Source: Amphiduros pacificus
Taxonomy: Eukaryota > Annelida > Polychaeta > Phyllodocida > Hesionidae
Length of the DNA: 64,000 nt
Direction: 5' to 3'
NCBI GenBank assembly: GCA_949316495.1
Contig: OX439005.1
Span: 29,410,217-29,474,216 of the forward strand
The notes beneath the pieces are model-generated. The model saw nothing but the letters and a program-made list of their open reading frames with translations, did no database searches and was not told the origin of the DNA. Numbering within the stretch: position 1 is the stretch's first letter; every line of letters begins with the position of its first letter. Shown piece after piece: positions 23,619-31,600 of the stretch. The translations under genes and the position numbers were made by a program.

Positions 23619-23858
23619 ATGTTTAATATTACTGAAAAGAACCCCGTCGCTCACAAAAGAAAGACACGGGAACAGAAATTCGTTAAAAAAATGGACATTC
23701 CTACCCCGCGCCGGGGCTGTACGCAGCGCAAATTAAACGAAATAGTCTGGCAGCTTCAAGGGAGAGGGGCCGTAAATTTAAAAAGAATTATTTATCAAAT
23801 CAAAATGATTCGTTTTGGTGCAAAAAACCGAAACATAACCCAAAAAACAACAGCGTAA
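23619..23858 (+). CDS. small basic open frame in the pseudo-LTR (79 aa), unrecognised
   Basis: ATG-started, 79 residues, strongly basic (Lys/Arg-rich, for example KRKTREQKFVKK), with an identical copy at 29428-29667 in the other pseudo-LTR. It sits between the poly(A) signal and the TATA box, so it would lie outside the main element transcript. It may be chance. Its preservation is uninformative because the two copies are too young to have diverged. Confidence 0.25.
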   Translation: MFNITEKNPVAHKRKTREQKFVKKMDIPTPRRGCTQRKLNEIVWQLQGRGAVNLKRIIYQIKMIRFGAKNRNITQKTTA

Positions 23859-23936
23859 TCGACCAAAACGTGGTTTTAAAGATATTATATCGCTCATATA
23901 ACACTGTACGCAACTCCCTTCGTGGGGGGTCCCTCA

Positions 23937-24037
23937 CAGCACCTCCACAATGAGGTAACGTGACCCACAAACACCTCCGCTCCAGAGGCGCCATGAGAGG
24001 AGGTGCAGCACCTCCAGAGGTGCCTGCACCTCCTCAA
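23937..24037. promoter_or_regulatory. cluster of CACCTC / GAGGTG motifs upstream of the PLE TATA box
   Basis: Within about 100 bp the motif occurs six or seven times in both orientations, including gcacctccac, aacacctccg, ggaggtgcagcacctcca, agaggtgcc and gcacctcct. The cluster ends a few bases before the TATA box. The same cluster is in the second pseudo-LTR (about 29746-29846). A repeated short motif at this position suggests binding sites for a sequence-specific factor; the element's own zinc-finger protein is a candidate, by inference only. Confidence 0.55.
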
Positions 24038-24043
24038 GCTCCA

Positions 24044-24051
24044 TATATAAA
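24044..24051 (+). promoter_or_regulatory. TATA box of the PLE promoter
   Basis: TATATAAA, about 29 nt upstream of the first base of the hammerhead stem I at 24073, the normal spacing to a pol II start. It implies that the transcript starts at or next to the ribozyme. The same arrangement is at 29853-29860 in the second pseudo-LTR. Confidence 0.6.
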
Positions 24052-24072
24052 CAAATCATAGGATAACGCAGT

Positions 24073-24135
24073 CAGTCCCCATCCAACTGAAGAGATCAAA
24101 GTGATCGAAACCGTTGTTGGTCTTGGTAGGGACTG
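24073..24135 (+). ncRNA. type I hammerhead ribozyme, 5' pseudo-LTR copy
   Basis: All core parts are present in order. Stem I 5' strand CAGTCCCC..CCAA (24073-24086); core CTGAAGA (24087-24093); stem II GATC/GATC closing loop AAAGT (24094-24106); core GAAA (24107-24110); a very short stem III CC/GG with loop GTTGTT; and the cleavage triplet GTC ending at 24122. Stem I closes with TTGG..GGGACTG (24123-24135). The 3-bp stem III counting the A-U pair is typical of the PLE-associated hammerheads. Predicted self-cleavage is after 24122. It lies in the element's sense strand. Confidence 0.93.
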
Positions 24136-24200
24136 CGATCGTTGTCGCAGATCATCTTAGGATCCTCGCCTTTATACTATTGTTACTACTTCATCCTAAG

Positions 24201-25504
24201 ATGTCGGAGCCGTCTACATCCTCATCTAGCACGCATCTCACTGAGGAGATAGCCCGACTTACCACCAGCCAGACCAGTATTACTGGTTCTGCCTCGACGC
24301 AATCCATGATCACCGTCGTTTCCAAGGATACCGGGTCTATTGAGGTGGATCCCGAAAAGTGGGAGGCCTTCCAGGCTTATCTCAAACATCAAGAAAACCC
24401 CCTTGGGGAAGGGTCCTCCGGGCTGTCGTCTTCTAACGCGAAACGCAAGCGTTCAGACGACAACGCCCCTCCAGCCAAGAAAGGGAGGCCAAACATCCCA
24501 ACGGCCCATGAGGGTATCTACAAGCGAGCAAGGAATGCCCTAGCAAGGCACGCACGGTACCATGCTATTCACACCTCACTGCTGAAATACGCAGCCATGG
24601 ACGGCCACGTAATACCACGCCGCCTCAAGGTAAAAAGAAACCAACTTCTATATATTCTCCTATATAATATCACCCATAACAACCATCTTATGAGGTTCGT
24701 AAAGACAATACAACAGTGCAGTATTGTCCAACAGGCCACAAACACCAGTAAACAATGGCCATTATATACCTATTGCAGCTTAAACAATCGCCCACGGGAA
24801 CAATGCCTCCTGGCAAGGGAAACAATACACACGTCCCATTGTGTACTTAATCTCTGGCTGCATTCGTATAGCTCGCCCGGGCGGCCTTCTAACACGAAGC
24901 CCGTGCACCCGATTCGGGATTTTAATACAATCTCGAGCACATTATCAAACGGGAGTCTTAAACCCCGGCAACAAAAGATAATGCCTTGTACTATGAACAA
25001 TATAGTTTCTGATGTCTCTTATTACAGATCAAAATCAGTCCGCCGAGTGGCGCAAGCGACTCAAATTTCTCCAAAACATGGCGGGAGAAAGTATGCAAAT
25101 TTGAAACTGAACTTCTACAAATGGAGACCACACACGCACAATACATGTCGACGACCAACAAACACATCGCCGACGCCGCATGGAAAGACCTTGGCTCTAA
25201 AGTTGACAACGAATGTCTCACCGAAGCCCAGGCCGCCGCCACCACGGTGGCGAACCGGGTTAGAGTCGAAGAATCCAACCGGCAACGTAAGCGATTCGCT
25301 TACGATCTTGAGCGGACCGAGGAAGAATCCCTCGGCGTCCCAAGAAACAGAAAAAGCAAGACCATCCCTACGAAACAGGAGGCCAAGTTTCGTAATAGGA
25401 TCACAAAGGAAGCCAAACGCAGGATCCCCAACAACAAGGGGTCCACCAATAAAAAGAACGCCAAAAAGCCCACAATCGGTGACCTCATCAACTTGTTCAG
25501 TTGA
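24201..25504 (+). CDS. PLE ORF1, two exons (301 aa)
   Basis: ATG at 24201 (upstream in-frame codons start only with TTG). Exon 1 runs 24201-24629 and ends CTCAAG/GTAAAA. Exon 2 runs 25028-25504 after the acceptor TTATTACAG. The junction is in phase 0 and joins the residues VIPRRLK to IKISPPSG. A continuous 1320-aa frame through the intron exists, but it is in the wrong phase for exon 2, whose sensible frame (METTHAQYMSTTNKHIADAA, Ala/Arg/Lys-rich, helical) ends at 25504. The protein has a Ser/Thr-rich N-terminus, a KRKR-type nuclear signal near residue 85 and a very basic C-terminus. This fits the nucleic-acid-binding ORF1 proteins seen in some PLEs. Function is otherwise unknown. Conserved introns are an established PLE peculiarity. 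Confidence 0.75.
24630..25027 (+). other. 398-bp intron inside PLE ORF1
   Basis: GT (24630) to AG (25027), with donor AAG/GTAAAA and pyrimidine-containing acceptor TCTCTTATTACAG. Splicing joins two frames that otherwise do not connect in a sensible product. Retention of an intron in a retroelement copy means that this copy was not made from the spliced RNA, or that insertion does not require a fully spliced template. Confidence 0.7.
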
Positions 25505-25640
25505 AAAAGGTCACTTTGGGCAAACACAAAGGGACACAATACAAACACAGAAATGGACAGTGTCCCAAAAGAACAATAAACTCAACAAGAACAATAGTAA
25601 CAATACAAATGAACAATCGGAGGAAGACACCTCCGATACT

Positions 25641-28076
25641 ATGGACAATTTCAATGAATGTCTCCCCGCAATGAATCCCAATGTAACTAGAAAAAATAAA
25701 ATAGTTCAAAACCAAACAATATCGATTTCGTTCTTTGATAAAAGTGTCAATATCAACCTTGAAAACAAGGATGAACGCTCAGTCATCAACCTGTCAAGCC
25801 ATGACTTGACAGACAATGAGAGAAACACCCTCTTAAAGGGACTCAAGTTCTGCCCAACCCCAGGTGAACCTAAGAACCATGAAATTCAGTCTGACTTGAG
25901 ATCCTTTTTTAGGAGGATGAGACTCAAATCTTTTTGGCACGATTCTGACCCGGAACCCCCAGTAAATCGAGACACAACCCCCAATTCCCAACCGAGCATC
26001 ACCACTCATTTTGCTCCTACAAACAATCCCAACATTACCAACACTGCCCCACCAGTCTCGGATCCCCAGTCTAAGTTTAAACCAAAAAGCACATGGGAAC
26101 CAAAATCCACCTCTCGAGACCCTGTGCTCGAAACCTTCTTCAAATGTATACAAAGGGACATCGAACAATTTGTCCCAAGGGCCCCCCGTACCCAAAACCT
26201 CAACAAAGAGGAAAAAAACGCCTTAGAATCCCTAAGTAACAATCAAATGATCACTATAAAAAAGGCAGACAAAGGCTCTGCCATAGTGGTCATGGACACT
26301 GAAGACTATAAAAAAGAAGCAGAAAGACAACTGAACGACATGAACTTTTATGTCAGAACGGCACACGACCTCACAGAACACCACCAATCTTGTGTTAGGG
26401 ACATACTGAATAAAATGTATGATCAGGACGAAATAGACAATGACGTTTATATGTCGTTGTGTCCCCATGAGGCAAGAACAGCCAAATTTTATTTCCTACC
26501 AAAAATACACAAGAAAAAGGTCGTAGGAAGACCCATTATCAGTGGAAATGGGTCTCCCACAGAACAAATCTCTGCTTTCGTTGACGAGCACATCAAACCC
26601 TTTGTAAAAGAAACCACCTCTTATGTAAGAGACACCACAGATTTCATTAGGAAGATCTCCTCTTTCCATAGCACTAATGAAATCATTGTAGCCACAATGG
26701 ATGTGACTAGCCTGTATACAAACATCCCTCATAACGAAGGACTTAACGCAGTATACAGGTGTTTGGTAAAAAATTACACAGGTAGGGCTTCAATCAAAAG
26801 CCTAATGAACCTCCTAGAGGCAGTACTAAAAATGAATAACTTCACTTTTAATGGTGAACATTACCTACAAACAGGAGGTACAGCAATGGGCACAAAAGTA
26901 GCACCTTCATATGCCAACCTTTTTATGGCACACTTAGAGGAAAAACTCCTAAAGAACGCCCCGTCTAAACCAGCCTTGTACCTCAGGTACATAGACGACA
27001 TCTTTATGGTATTCGACCAAGGAGAAGGGAAACTCCTAGACTTCATTGAATACTGCAACTCCGCGCATGAGAAAATCAAGTTCACCTCAAAACATTCTAA
27101 GATCGAGGTGGAGTTTCTTGACACTCTGGTAAAGGTCGACGGCGCAAACGGCACCATTTATACCGACCTTTACACCAAAGACACGGACACGCACAATTAC
27201 CTACACTATACCTCCTCACATCCCAAACACTGCAAAACAGGCGGGCCCTATGGGGAATTTCTGAGGATCAGAAGGAACTGTACACATATTGAAGATTATG
27301 ATTTACATTCTGAACTAAGAAAAGAAGACTATCAAAGAAGGGGATATCCAACCGATATCTTAGAATCCTCGAGAATGAGGGCAAGAAACACAAACCGGGA
27401 TGATCTGCTGAAACCAAAAGACAAACCAACGGAACAGCAATCCAAGACACCACTAGTAGTCACCTACAACGAGGCCAACCCCAACTTCCACAGCATATTA
27501 GGGAAGTATTGGCCCCTACTGAAACTGTCCGTCAACAAGGATGCTTTCCCAGAGAAACCCCTGGTAGCATTCAGACGTCCAAAAAACATCTCAGACAAGC
27601 TAGTCCGGGCTGCTTGCAACACCACAACCAAAACACCTAAACCAACTGCACCACCTTGCAGAAGACCATGGAGGTGCCAATTTTGCCTATCATGTAGAAC
27701 GCACAAAACAGTGCGCAGCTCCATCACTGGACGGGAATATAAAGCTCCAGACAAATACACCTGTAATACAAGAAATCTAGTCTACCTAATTACTTGCAAA
27801 CAGTGCAAGAAACAATATGTAGGAGAAACTTACAGAACTTTCAAAGAACGAATCAATGAACATTTAGGCTACATACGGAGAAAAGAATGTGACCAAGCAA
27901 CAGGCCACCACTTCAACCTACCAGGTCACAGTATAGGTGACATGGAATTCCAGGTAGTATACATTCTATACAAAAAACCAACTCCACACGACCAGACACG
28001 GATTGCCAGAGAACTGGAATGGATAGACAAGTTGAGGACATTCATACCAAACGGGTTGAATGAGAAGGGGAGATAA
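25641..28076 (+). CDS. PLE ORF2: reverse transcriptase with GIY-YIG endonuclease (811 aa)
   Basis: First in-frame ATG after the ORF1 stop is 25641, giving 811 residues, a usual size for endonuclease-bearing PLEs. Residues about 190-240 hold the conserved N-terminal region (NQMITIKKADKGSAIVVMD). The reverse transcriptase follows: DVTSLYTNIP near 354 with the first catalytic Asp, GTAMGTKVAPSYANLFM near 415, and RYIDDIF near 450 with the Asp pair. A cysteine motif CQFCLSC near 679 precedes the GIY-YIG nuclease, seen as LVYLITC and KKQYVGETYRTFKERINEH between about 713 and 750. The enzyme reverse transcribes the element RNA at a nicked chromosomal target. All key residues that I can see are present. 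Clade (Penelope, Neptune or another) cannot be settled by eye. Confidence 0.95.
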   Translation: MDNFNECLPAMNPNVTRKNKIVQNQTISISFFDKSVNINLENKDERSVINLSSHDLTDNERNTLLKGLKFCPTPGEPKNHEIQSDLRSFFRRMRLKSFWHDSDPEPPVNRDTTPNSQPSITTHFAPTNNPNITNTAPPVSDPQSKFKPKSTWEPKSTSRDPVLETFFKCIQRDIEQFVPRAPRTQNLNKEEKNALESLSNNQMITIKKADKGSAIVVMDTEDYKKEAERQLNDMNFYVRTAHDLTEHHQSCVRDILNKMYDQDEIDNDVYMSLCPHEARTAKFYFLPKIHKKKVVGRPIISGNGSPTEQISAFVDEHIKPFVKETTSYVRDTTDFIRKISSFHSTNEIIVATMDVTSLYTNIPHNEGLNAVYRCLVKNYTGRASIKSLMNLLEAVLKMNNFTFNGEHYLQTGGTAMGTKVAPSYANLFMAHLEEKLLKNAPSKPALYLRYIDDIFMVFDQGEGKLLDFIEYCNSAHEKIKFTSKHSKIEVEFLDTLVKVDGANGTIYTDLYTKDTDTHNYLHYTSSHPKHCKTGGPYGEFLRIRRNCTHIEDYDLHSELRKEDYQRRGYPTDILESSRMRARNTNRDDLLKPKDKPTEQQSKTPLVVTYNEANPNFHSILGKYWPLLKLSVNKDAFPEKPLVAFRRPKNISDKLVRAACNTTTKTPKPTAPPCRRPWRCQFCLSCRTHKTVRSSITGREYKAPDKYTCNTRNLVYLITCKQCKKQYVGETYRTFKERINEHLGYIRRKECDQATGHHFNLPGHSIGDMEFQVVYILYKKPTPHDQTRIARELEWIDKLRTFIPNGLNEKGR

Positions 28077-28490
28077 AAAGATTATTTTCCTACCCTTTGC
28101 AGACATACTATTGATAAAATAGATTACAATCTAGTCTAAAATCTATCCCCTAAACGGCTAATAATACACGATCAAACACTGAACCATACCATTAATTATA
28201 ATAGGTTCTAAACTACCGTAAACCCGGAGAAAATTGTCGTTTTCTGAAAATAACAGAAAATCATTACAATATACTATTTCGGGCGCGTAGTAGTATTCCC
28301 ACTCAGCGCTAAGGCAAATCAAGCAATCAATCCCTTAAAAAGCTGACCGCATTCGATTTTTCTCACGCCGAGACAACATCGGGAGCCCAAAATAGACATA
28401 TCCCGAGCGACGGCGCAAAGTCAGAACACCGCCGTCGCCCCAGCAACCGTAACAATACACAATGAGTCCATAGCAACCACTCAGCACATA
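28077..28490 (+). other. spacer between PLE ORF2 and ORF3
   Basis: About 414 bp without a frame. It holds a GC-richer stretch with CG dinucleotides and a possible acceptor (ACCACTCAG) 6 bp before the ORF3 ATG, so ORF3 could be translated from a spliced RNA with an upstream leader. Confidence 0.45.
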
Positions 28491-29164
28491 ATGGCGGAAC
28501 AGACCACGCACAAGCTGTGCGTTACGTGCGGCAGAGCGTACTCTACACGCAGAGCGATGCTACGCCACGCAAGATCCGCCCACTCCCTCCAACCAGTGAG
28601 GCACAAGTGTCATACATGTCTTACAACGTTTTCAAGACGGGACAACCTCCGGCGACATTTAAAAAGAGACCAAATATGCTCTCTGATGTCGGAGAATGAC
28701 ATCTCATTGTTACCATCAGCTGAGGCCACCACAGGCCACCATCATAGTCAGTCTACAAAGGCCTCCACCACAGAGACCACAGACTACACACACAGAGATA
28801 GTAAGAACCCCCCTTACGTTTACAAATTCACTAGAAACAAATAACAAGGACAGAACCTTGGATTGAAAGGTTAGTAACATTCCTAGAATGTTACCAACGT
28901 TCTAGAAATATGTTTAAACATCCACTTCATTTTTTAGATTTACCGATTGAAGACGTGGGAACAGGGTACCTTGAGAGGATAGAGGATAACTCACCTCTAC
29001 CTTCTAGGGAACCACCATCTCCCCAAGAGAAAACTCCCATGGCCCCCCAAGACCACATAAATTTTGTGGACCTTTGGGAAGACCTAGAATGGGACACACT
29101 AAACCCCCCCGCAGCTTACATGAAGATTCTGGAACAACTTCTCCAGATACCAGTCGACGACTAA
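28491..29164 (+). CDS. PLE ORF3: two zinc fingers joined by splicing to an acidic tail (178 aa)
   Basis: ATG at 28491 opens a frame with a C2H2 finger (CVTC, 12 residues, H, 4, H) and a C2HC finger (CHTC, 12, H, 5, C) in the first 65 residues. Unspliced it would stop at 28844. A strong donor GTAAGA at 28801 and acceptor CATTTTTTAG ending at 28937 remove 137 bp in phase 1 and keep the frame open to 29164. The exon 2 product is acidic and Trp/Leu-rich (FVDLWEDLEWDTLN). Its last 20 residues and the stop lie in the 3' pseudo-LTR. DNA-binding fingers plus an acidic tail suggest a nuclear transcription factor. That role is inference; zinc-finger genes are not a standard part of PLEs as far as I know. 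The unspliced pieces of 117 and 84 aa are the alternative reading. Confidence 0.65.
28801..28937 (+). other. 137-bp intron inside PLE ORF3
   Basis: Donor GATA/GTAAGA and acceptor preceded by a pyrimidine run (CACTTCATTTTTTAG). Removal joins residue 103 to the acidic exon in frame. It also removes the only stop between the two frames. Confidence 0.65.
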
Positions 29165-29265
29165 GCCGTCTGAACAGCTGTCAACCATCAAAAACCATCT
29201 CTACAACATAAACTATGAACCATATGTAAAAATAAGAAACGAGAATCAAAAATCACAGAAACGAA

Positions 29266-29271
29266 AATAAA
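29266..29271 (+). terminator. poly(A) signal of the PLE
   Basis: AATAAA about 100 bp after the ORF3 stop. With the TATA box in the 5' repeat it defines a transcript of about 5.2 kb covering all three genes. The 5' repeat has the same signal at 23457-23462, upstream of its TATA box and so outside the transcript. Confidence 0.6.
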
Positions 29272-29881
29272 TGTTTCTCAACAAAAAATAGTTTCTTGTT
29301 CTCGCTCCATCCCGCCAAAATAGACGGGAAAGTATTTAATTATACAACAAAGGTACAATACAGATACGCAAATAAGAAATGGCCAGAAAGCCGGCTAAGA
29401 ACCCAACAAAATTAAGGTATATTTCCTATGTTTAATATTACTGAAAAGAACCCCGTCGCTCACAAAAGAAAGACACGGGAACAGAAATTCGTTAAAAAAA
29501 TGGACATTCCTACCCCGCGCCGGGGCTGTACGCAGCGCAAATTAAACGAAATAGTCTGGCAGCTTCAAGGGAGAGGGGCCGTAAATTTAAAAAGAATTAT
29601 TTATCAAATCAAAATGATTCGTTTTGGTGCAAAAAACCGAAACATAACCCAAAAAACAACAGCGTAATCGACCAAAACGTGGTTTTAAAGATATTATATC
29701 GCTCATATAACACTGTACGCAACTCCCTTCGTGGGGGGTCCCTCACAGCACCTCCACAATGAGGTAACGTGACCCACAAACACCTCCGCTCCAGAGGCGC
29801 CATGAGAGGAGGTGCAGCACCTCCAGAGGTGCCTGCACCTCCTCAAGCTCCATATATAAACAAATCATAGGATAACGCAGT

Positions 29882-29944
29882 CAGTCCCCATCCAACTGAA
29901 GAGATCAAAGTGATCGAAACCGTTGTTGGTCTTGGTAGGGACTG
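29882..29944 (+). ncRNA. type I hammerhead ribozyme, 3' pseudo-LTR copy
   Basis: Identical to the copy at 24073-24135, offset 5809. Core CTGAAGA at 29896-29902, GAAA at 29916-29919, predicted cleavage after 29931. It lies downstream of the poly(A) signal, so it acts only in read-through or tandem transcripts. Confidence 0.93.
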
Positions 29945-29988
29945 CGATCGTTGTCGCAGATCATCTTAGGATCCTCGCCTTTATACTA

Positions 29989-30625
29989 CATATCGGAAAC
30001 TTGTCTACTTACATCGACCACAACTACTACCCGACTCGTGCAGGAAAGTTTTGGCTGACTAAACATAGTTTTTCCGGGACGAATACAAAAGTTAATCAAA
30101 TCGTACCGGTAGATCGGGTCCGCCATTGTGAAACATAATATTGCAGCGATAATAATCTTTTGAATTGCCAGATCCTTAATGTAGCACTGTATATTATGCT
30201 GCATAACTATCATCACAAAACTCTCTGAGCGACAATAACTTGAACTTAAACATTAGAAATTGATCAACAAAATACATGTATGAGACGGAGTACAGCTTGT
30301 CAGCTTGATTAAGGCTTGAAAAGCTCAAAGATAAACAACTCACCTGTGCCATATACGCAGGTAAAAAGATTTTAAACTTACCTTAGTGCGGCTTTGACCC
30401 TCAACAGACAAGGACGGAAATAAATATAAACTGGATATTAAGATAAATAATTGACGTTTAAAAGGCATACAAATCTCAACTACGAAAAAATACTAAGCGA
30501 CTCTTCTACACGTACACTCACGATCTGAACGGTAAGAAATAATATTAATTAATATTGTTTATCTATATTAAAGACCACCTAAAACGCGAAAACCGGTACG
30601 TGACCGGTAAAATATATCATTATAA
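29989..30625. other. no gene seen between PLE and hairpin array
   Basis: Starts with the right copy of the PLE target duplication. AT-rich, no supported frame. Confidence 0.5.
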
Positions 30626-31057
30626 CCAGGCACAATCCCTGGAGTGATAAAATAAAAAGAAATATAACCAGGCTATTTCCTGGGAGGTGAAGGTTAAAGC
30701 TAGGCTATCTCCTAGAATATACATATTATTTGCTATCCGAAATAGACAAGGCATAAACTAGAAATATATCTCCTAGAAATATAAAATACACGTGCTATCT
30801 CCTAGACGGTGTTACAAAATATTATATCAGGCTTTCCCCTGAAGTTTATGTTAAATAAACTAGGCTATCTCCTAGAAAAGAAAAGATAAGTCAACTTACA
30901 CAAACTAGGCCATCTCCTAGCAAATTTTCAAAAAATAAACTAGGCTATCTCCTAGAAATTCTCAAAGCACAATCTAGGCTATCTCCTAGAAATTTTCAAA
31001 ACACAAACTGGGCTATCTCCTAGAAATTTTCAAAACGCAAACGGGGCTATCTCCTTG
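30626..31057. repeat. array of about 12 small inverted repeats (hairpins) with compensatory changes
   Basis: A recurring block of a 5-bp stem, a 6-nt loop usually CTATCT, and the matching 3' stem. The commonest form is CTAGGCTATCTCCTAG. Clear units begin at 30626, 30668, 30700, 30827, 30860, 30905, 30940, 30974, 31008 and 31042, with two degenerate ones near 30758 and 30791. Stem forms include CTAGG/CCTAG, CCAGG/CCTGG and TCAGG/CCTGA (both sides changed together) and the wobble forms CTGGG/CCTAG and CGGGG/CCTTG. Later units are spaced about 34-45 bp with linkers of the type aaattttcaaaacacaaa. Pairing kept through two-sided changes points to selection or copying of a folded RNA or cruciform. 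Function unknown. Confidence 0.8.
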
Positions 31058-31149
31058 AAACAGTACTGTAGGATATGGAATACACACCCAGAGACTCTCA
31101 GAAATATATAAACATTCATAGACAATAACGCACGATACTGATGGTTGAT

Positions 31150-31600
31150 GAGTCACCATAACCACCACTCTGTGAAAGTCACGTGTAAGACGGACGAGCC
31201 GAAGTTAGATACGCAGGCAGGACGAGTCCATCTGATGACGCGTGAGGAAGCCACGTAGGCAACCCCCCACGGATGACGCGGGGTGGCCCCTTAAAAGAGA
31301 TGCGCAACCGTGGATCCGCAGTCAGACCGCAGTTTAGGAGCCAAGAAGGGGATCAACGACCACTTGCCACAGAAGATCCATGACTCTCAGTATCGTGACT
31401 ACATAGACTTGGGTGTTTAGCATATAGTCAGGGTTTCATAAGTATCATGCAAAGTTGGTAGTTCATATGCCTCGCTCATTGCCATGCCGGCCTAGCCAGA
31501 CAAGCAGGGATCACAGCACTGAATAAAGGTAACTATTACACTGTGTATATCCTGTGTCTGCAGTCCTTACTTCCCGTCATTTATATGAGGGTATGACATG
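31150..31600 (+). other. LTR-like or promoter-like GC-richer block, unassigned
   Basis: CG-containing sequence with a TTAAAAGAG block near 31291, the terminal-type AATAAA at about 31522-31527 and a following stretch TGTGTATATCCTGTGTCTGC. This order resembles an LTR (promoter, then poly(A) signal) or the 5' region of the downstream LINE. I found no direct-repeat partner, target duplication or coding region that would settle it. Confidence 0.3.

Larger units (their letters stand above)
23292..24179 (+). repeat. 5' pseudo-LTR of the PLE (888 bp)
   Basis: Matches 29101-29988 with no difference noticed by eye. It opens with a 64-bp stub of the ORF3 end and its stop, followed by an AATAAA at 23457-23462. 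After that come a small basic open frame, a CACCTC/GAGGTG cluster, a TATA box at 24044 and a hammerhead ribozyme at 24073-24135. Confidence 0.95.
23292..29988 (+). mobile_element. Penelope-like element (PLE) with ribozymes and a third zinc-finger gene; looks complete and recent
   Basis: A 6.7-kb element on the plus strand, bounded by two apparently identical 888-bp direct repeats (pseudo-LTRs) at a constant offset of 5809. A target duplication of about 9-12 bp (acatatcgga) is visible around 23282-23293 and 29988-29999. It carries ORF1 with an intron, ORF2 (reverse transcriptase plus GIY-YIG endonuclease), a spliced zinc-finger ORF3, and a hammerhead ribozyme in each pseudo-LTR. The pseudo-LTR holds the 3' end of the unit followed by its 5' start, which is the tandem layout known for PLEs. 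Identical repeats and open frames indicate a very recent insertion. Introns, pseudo-LTRs, GIY-YIG domains and hammerheads are established PLE traits; the zinc-finger gene is not one I know as typical. Confidence 0.95.
29101..29988 (+). repeat. 3' pseudo-LTR of the PLE (888 bp)
   Basis: Same length and, by eye, same sequence as 23292-24179. Its first 64 bp are the ORF3 end. The AATAAA at 29266-29271 is the likely poly(A) signal of the element transcript that starts near 24073. Confidence 0.95.

Noticed and set aside
24114-28076. A single 1320-residue PLE protein
   Set aside because: It starts at TTG inside the ribozyme, and its middle part is out of phase with the sensible ORF1 exon 2 ending at 25504. 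ORF1 (spliced) plus ORF2 from 25641 explains the sequence better.
30626-31057. CRISPR-like array
   Set aside because: Units are short palindromes with similar, not unique, spacers, in a eukaryotic context without cas genes.
31232-31252. Second hammerhead candidate (CTGATGA followed by GAAG)
   Set aside because: No GAAA core, no stem II and no matching stem I or III could be drawn.
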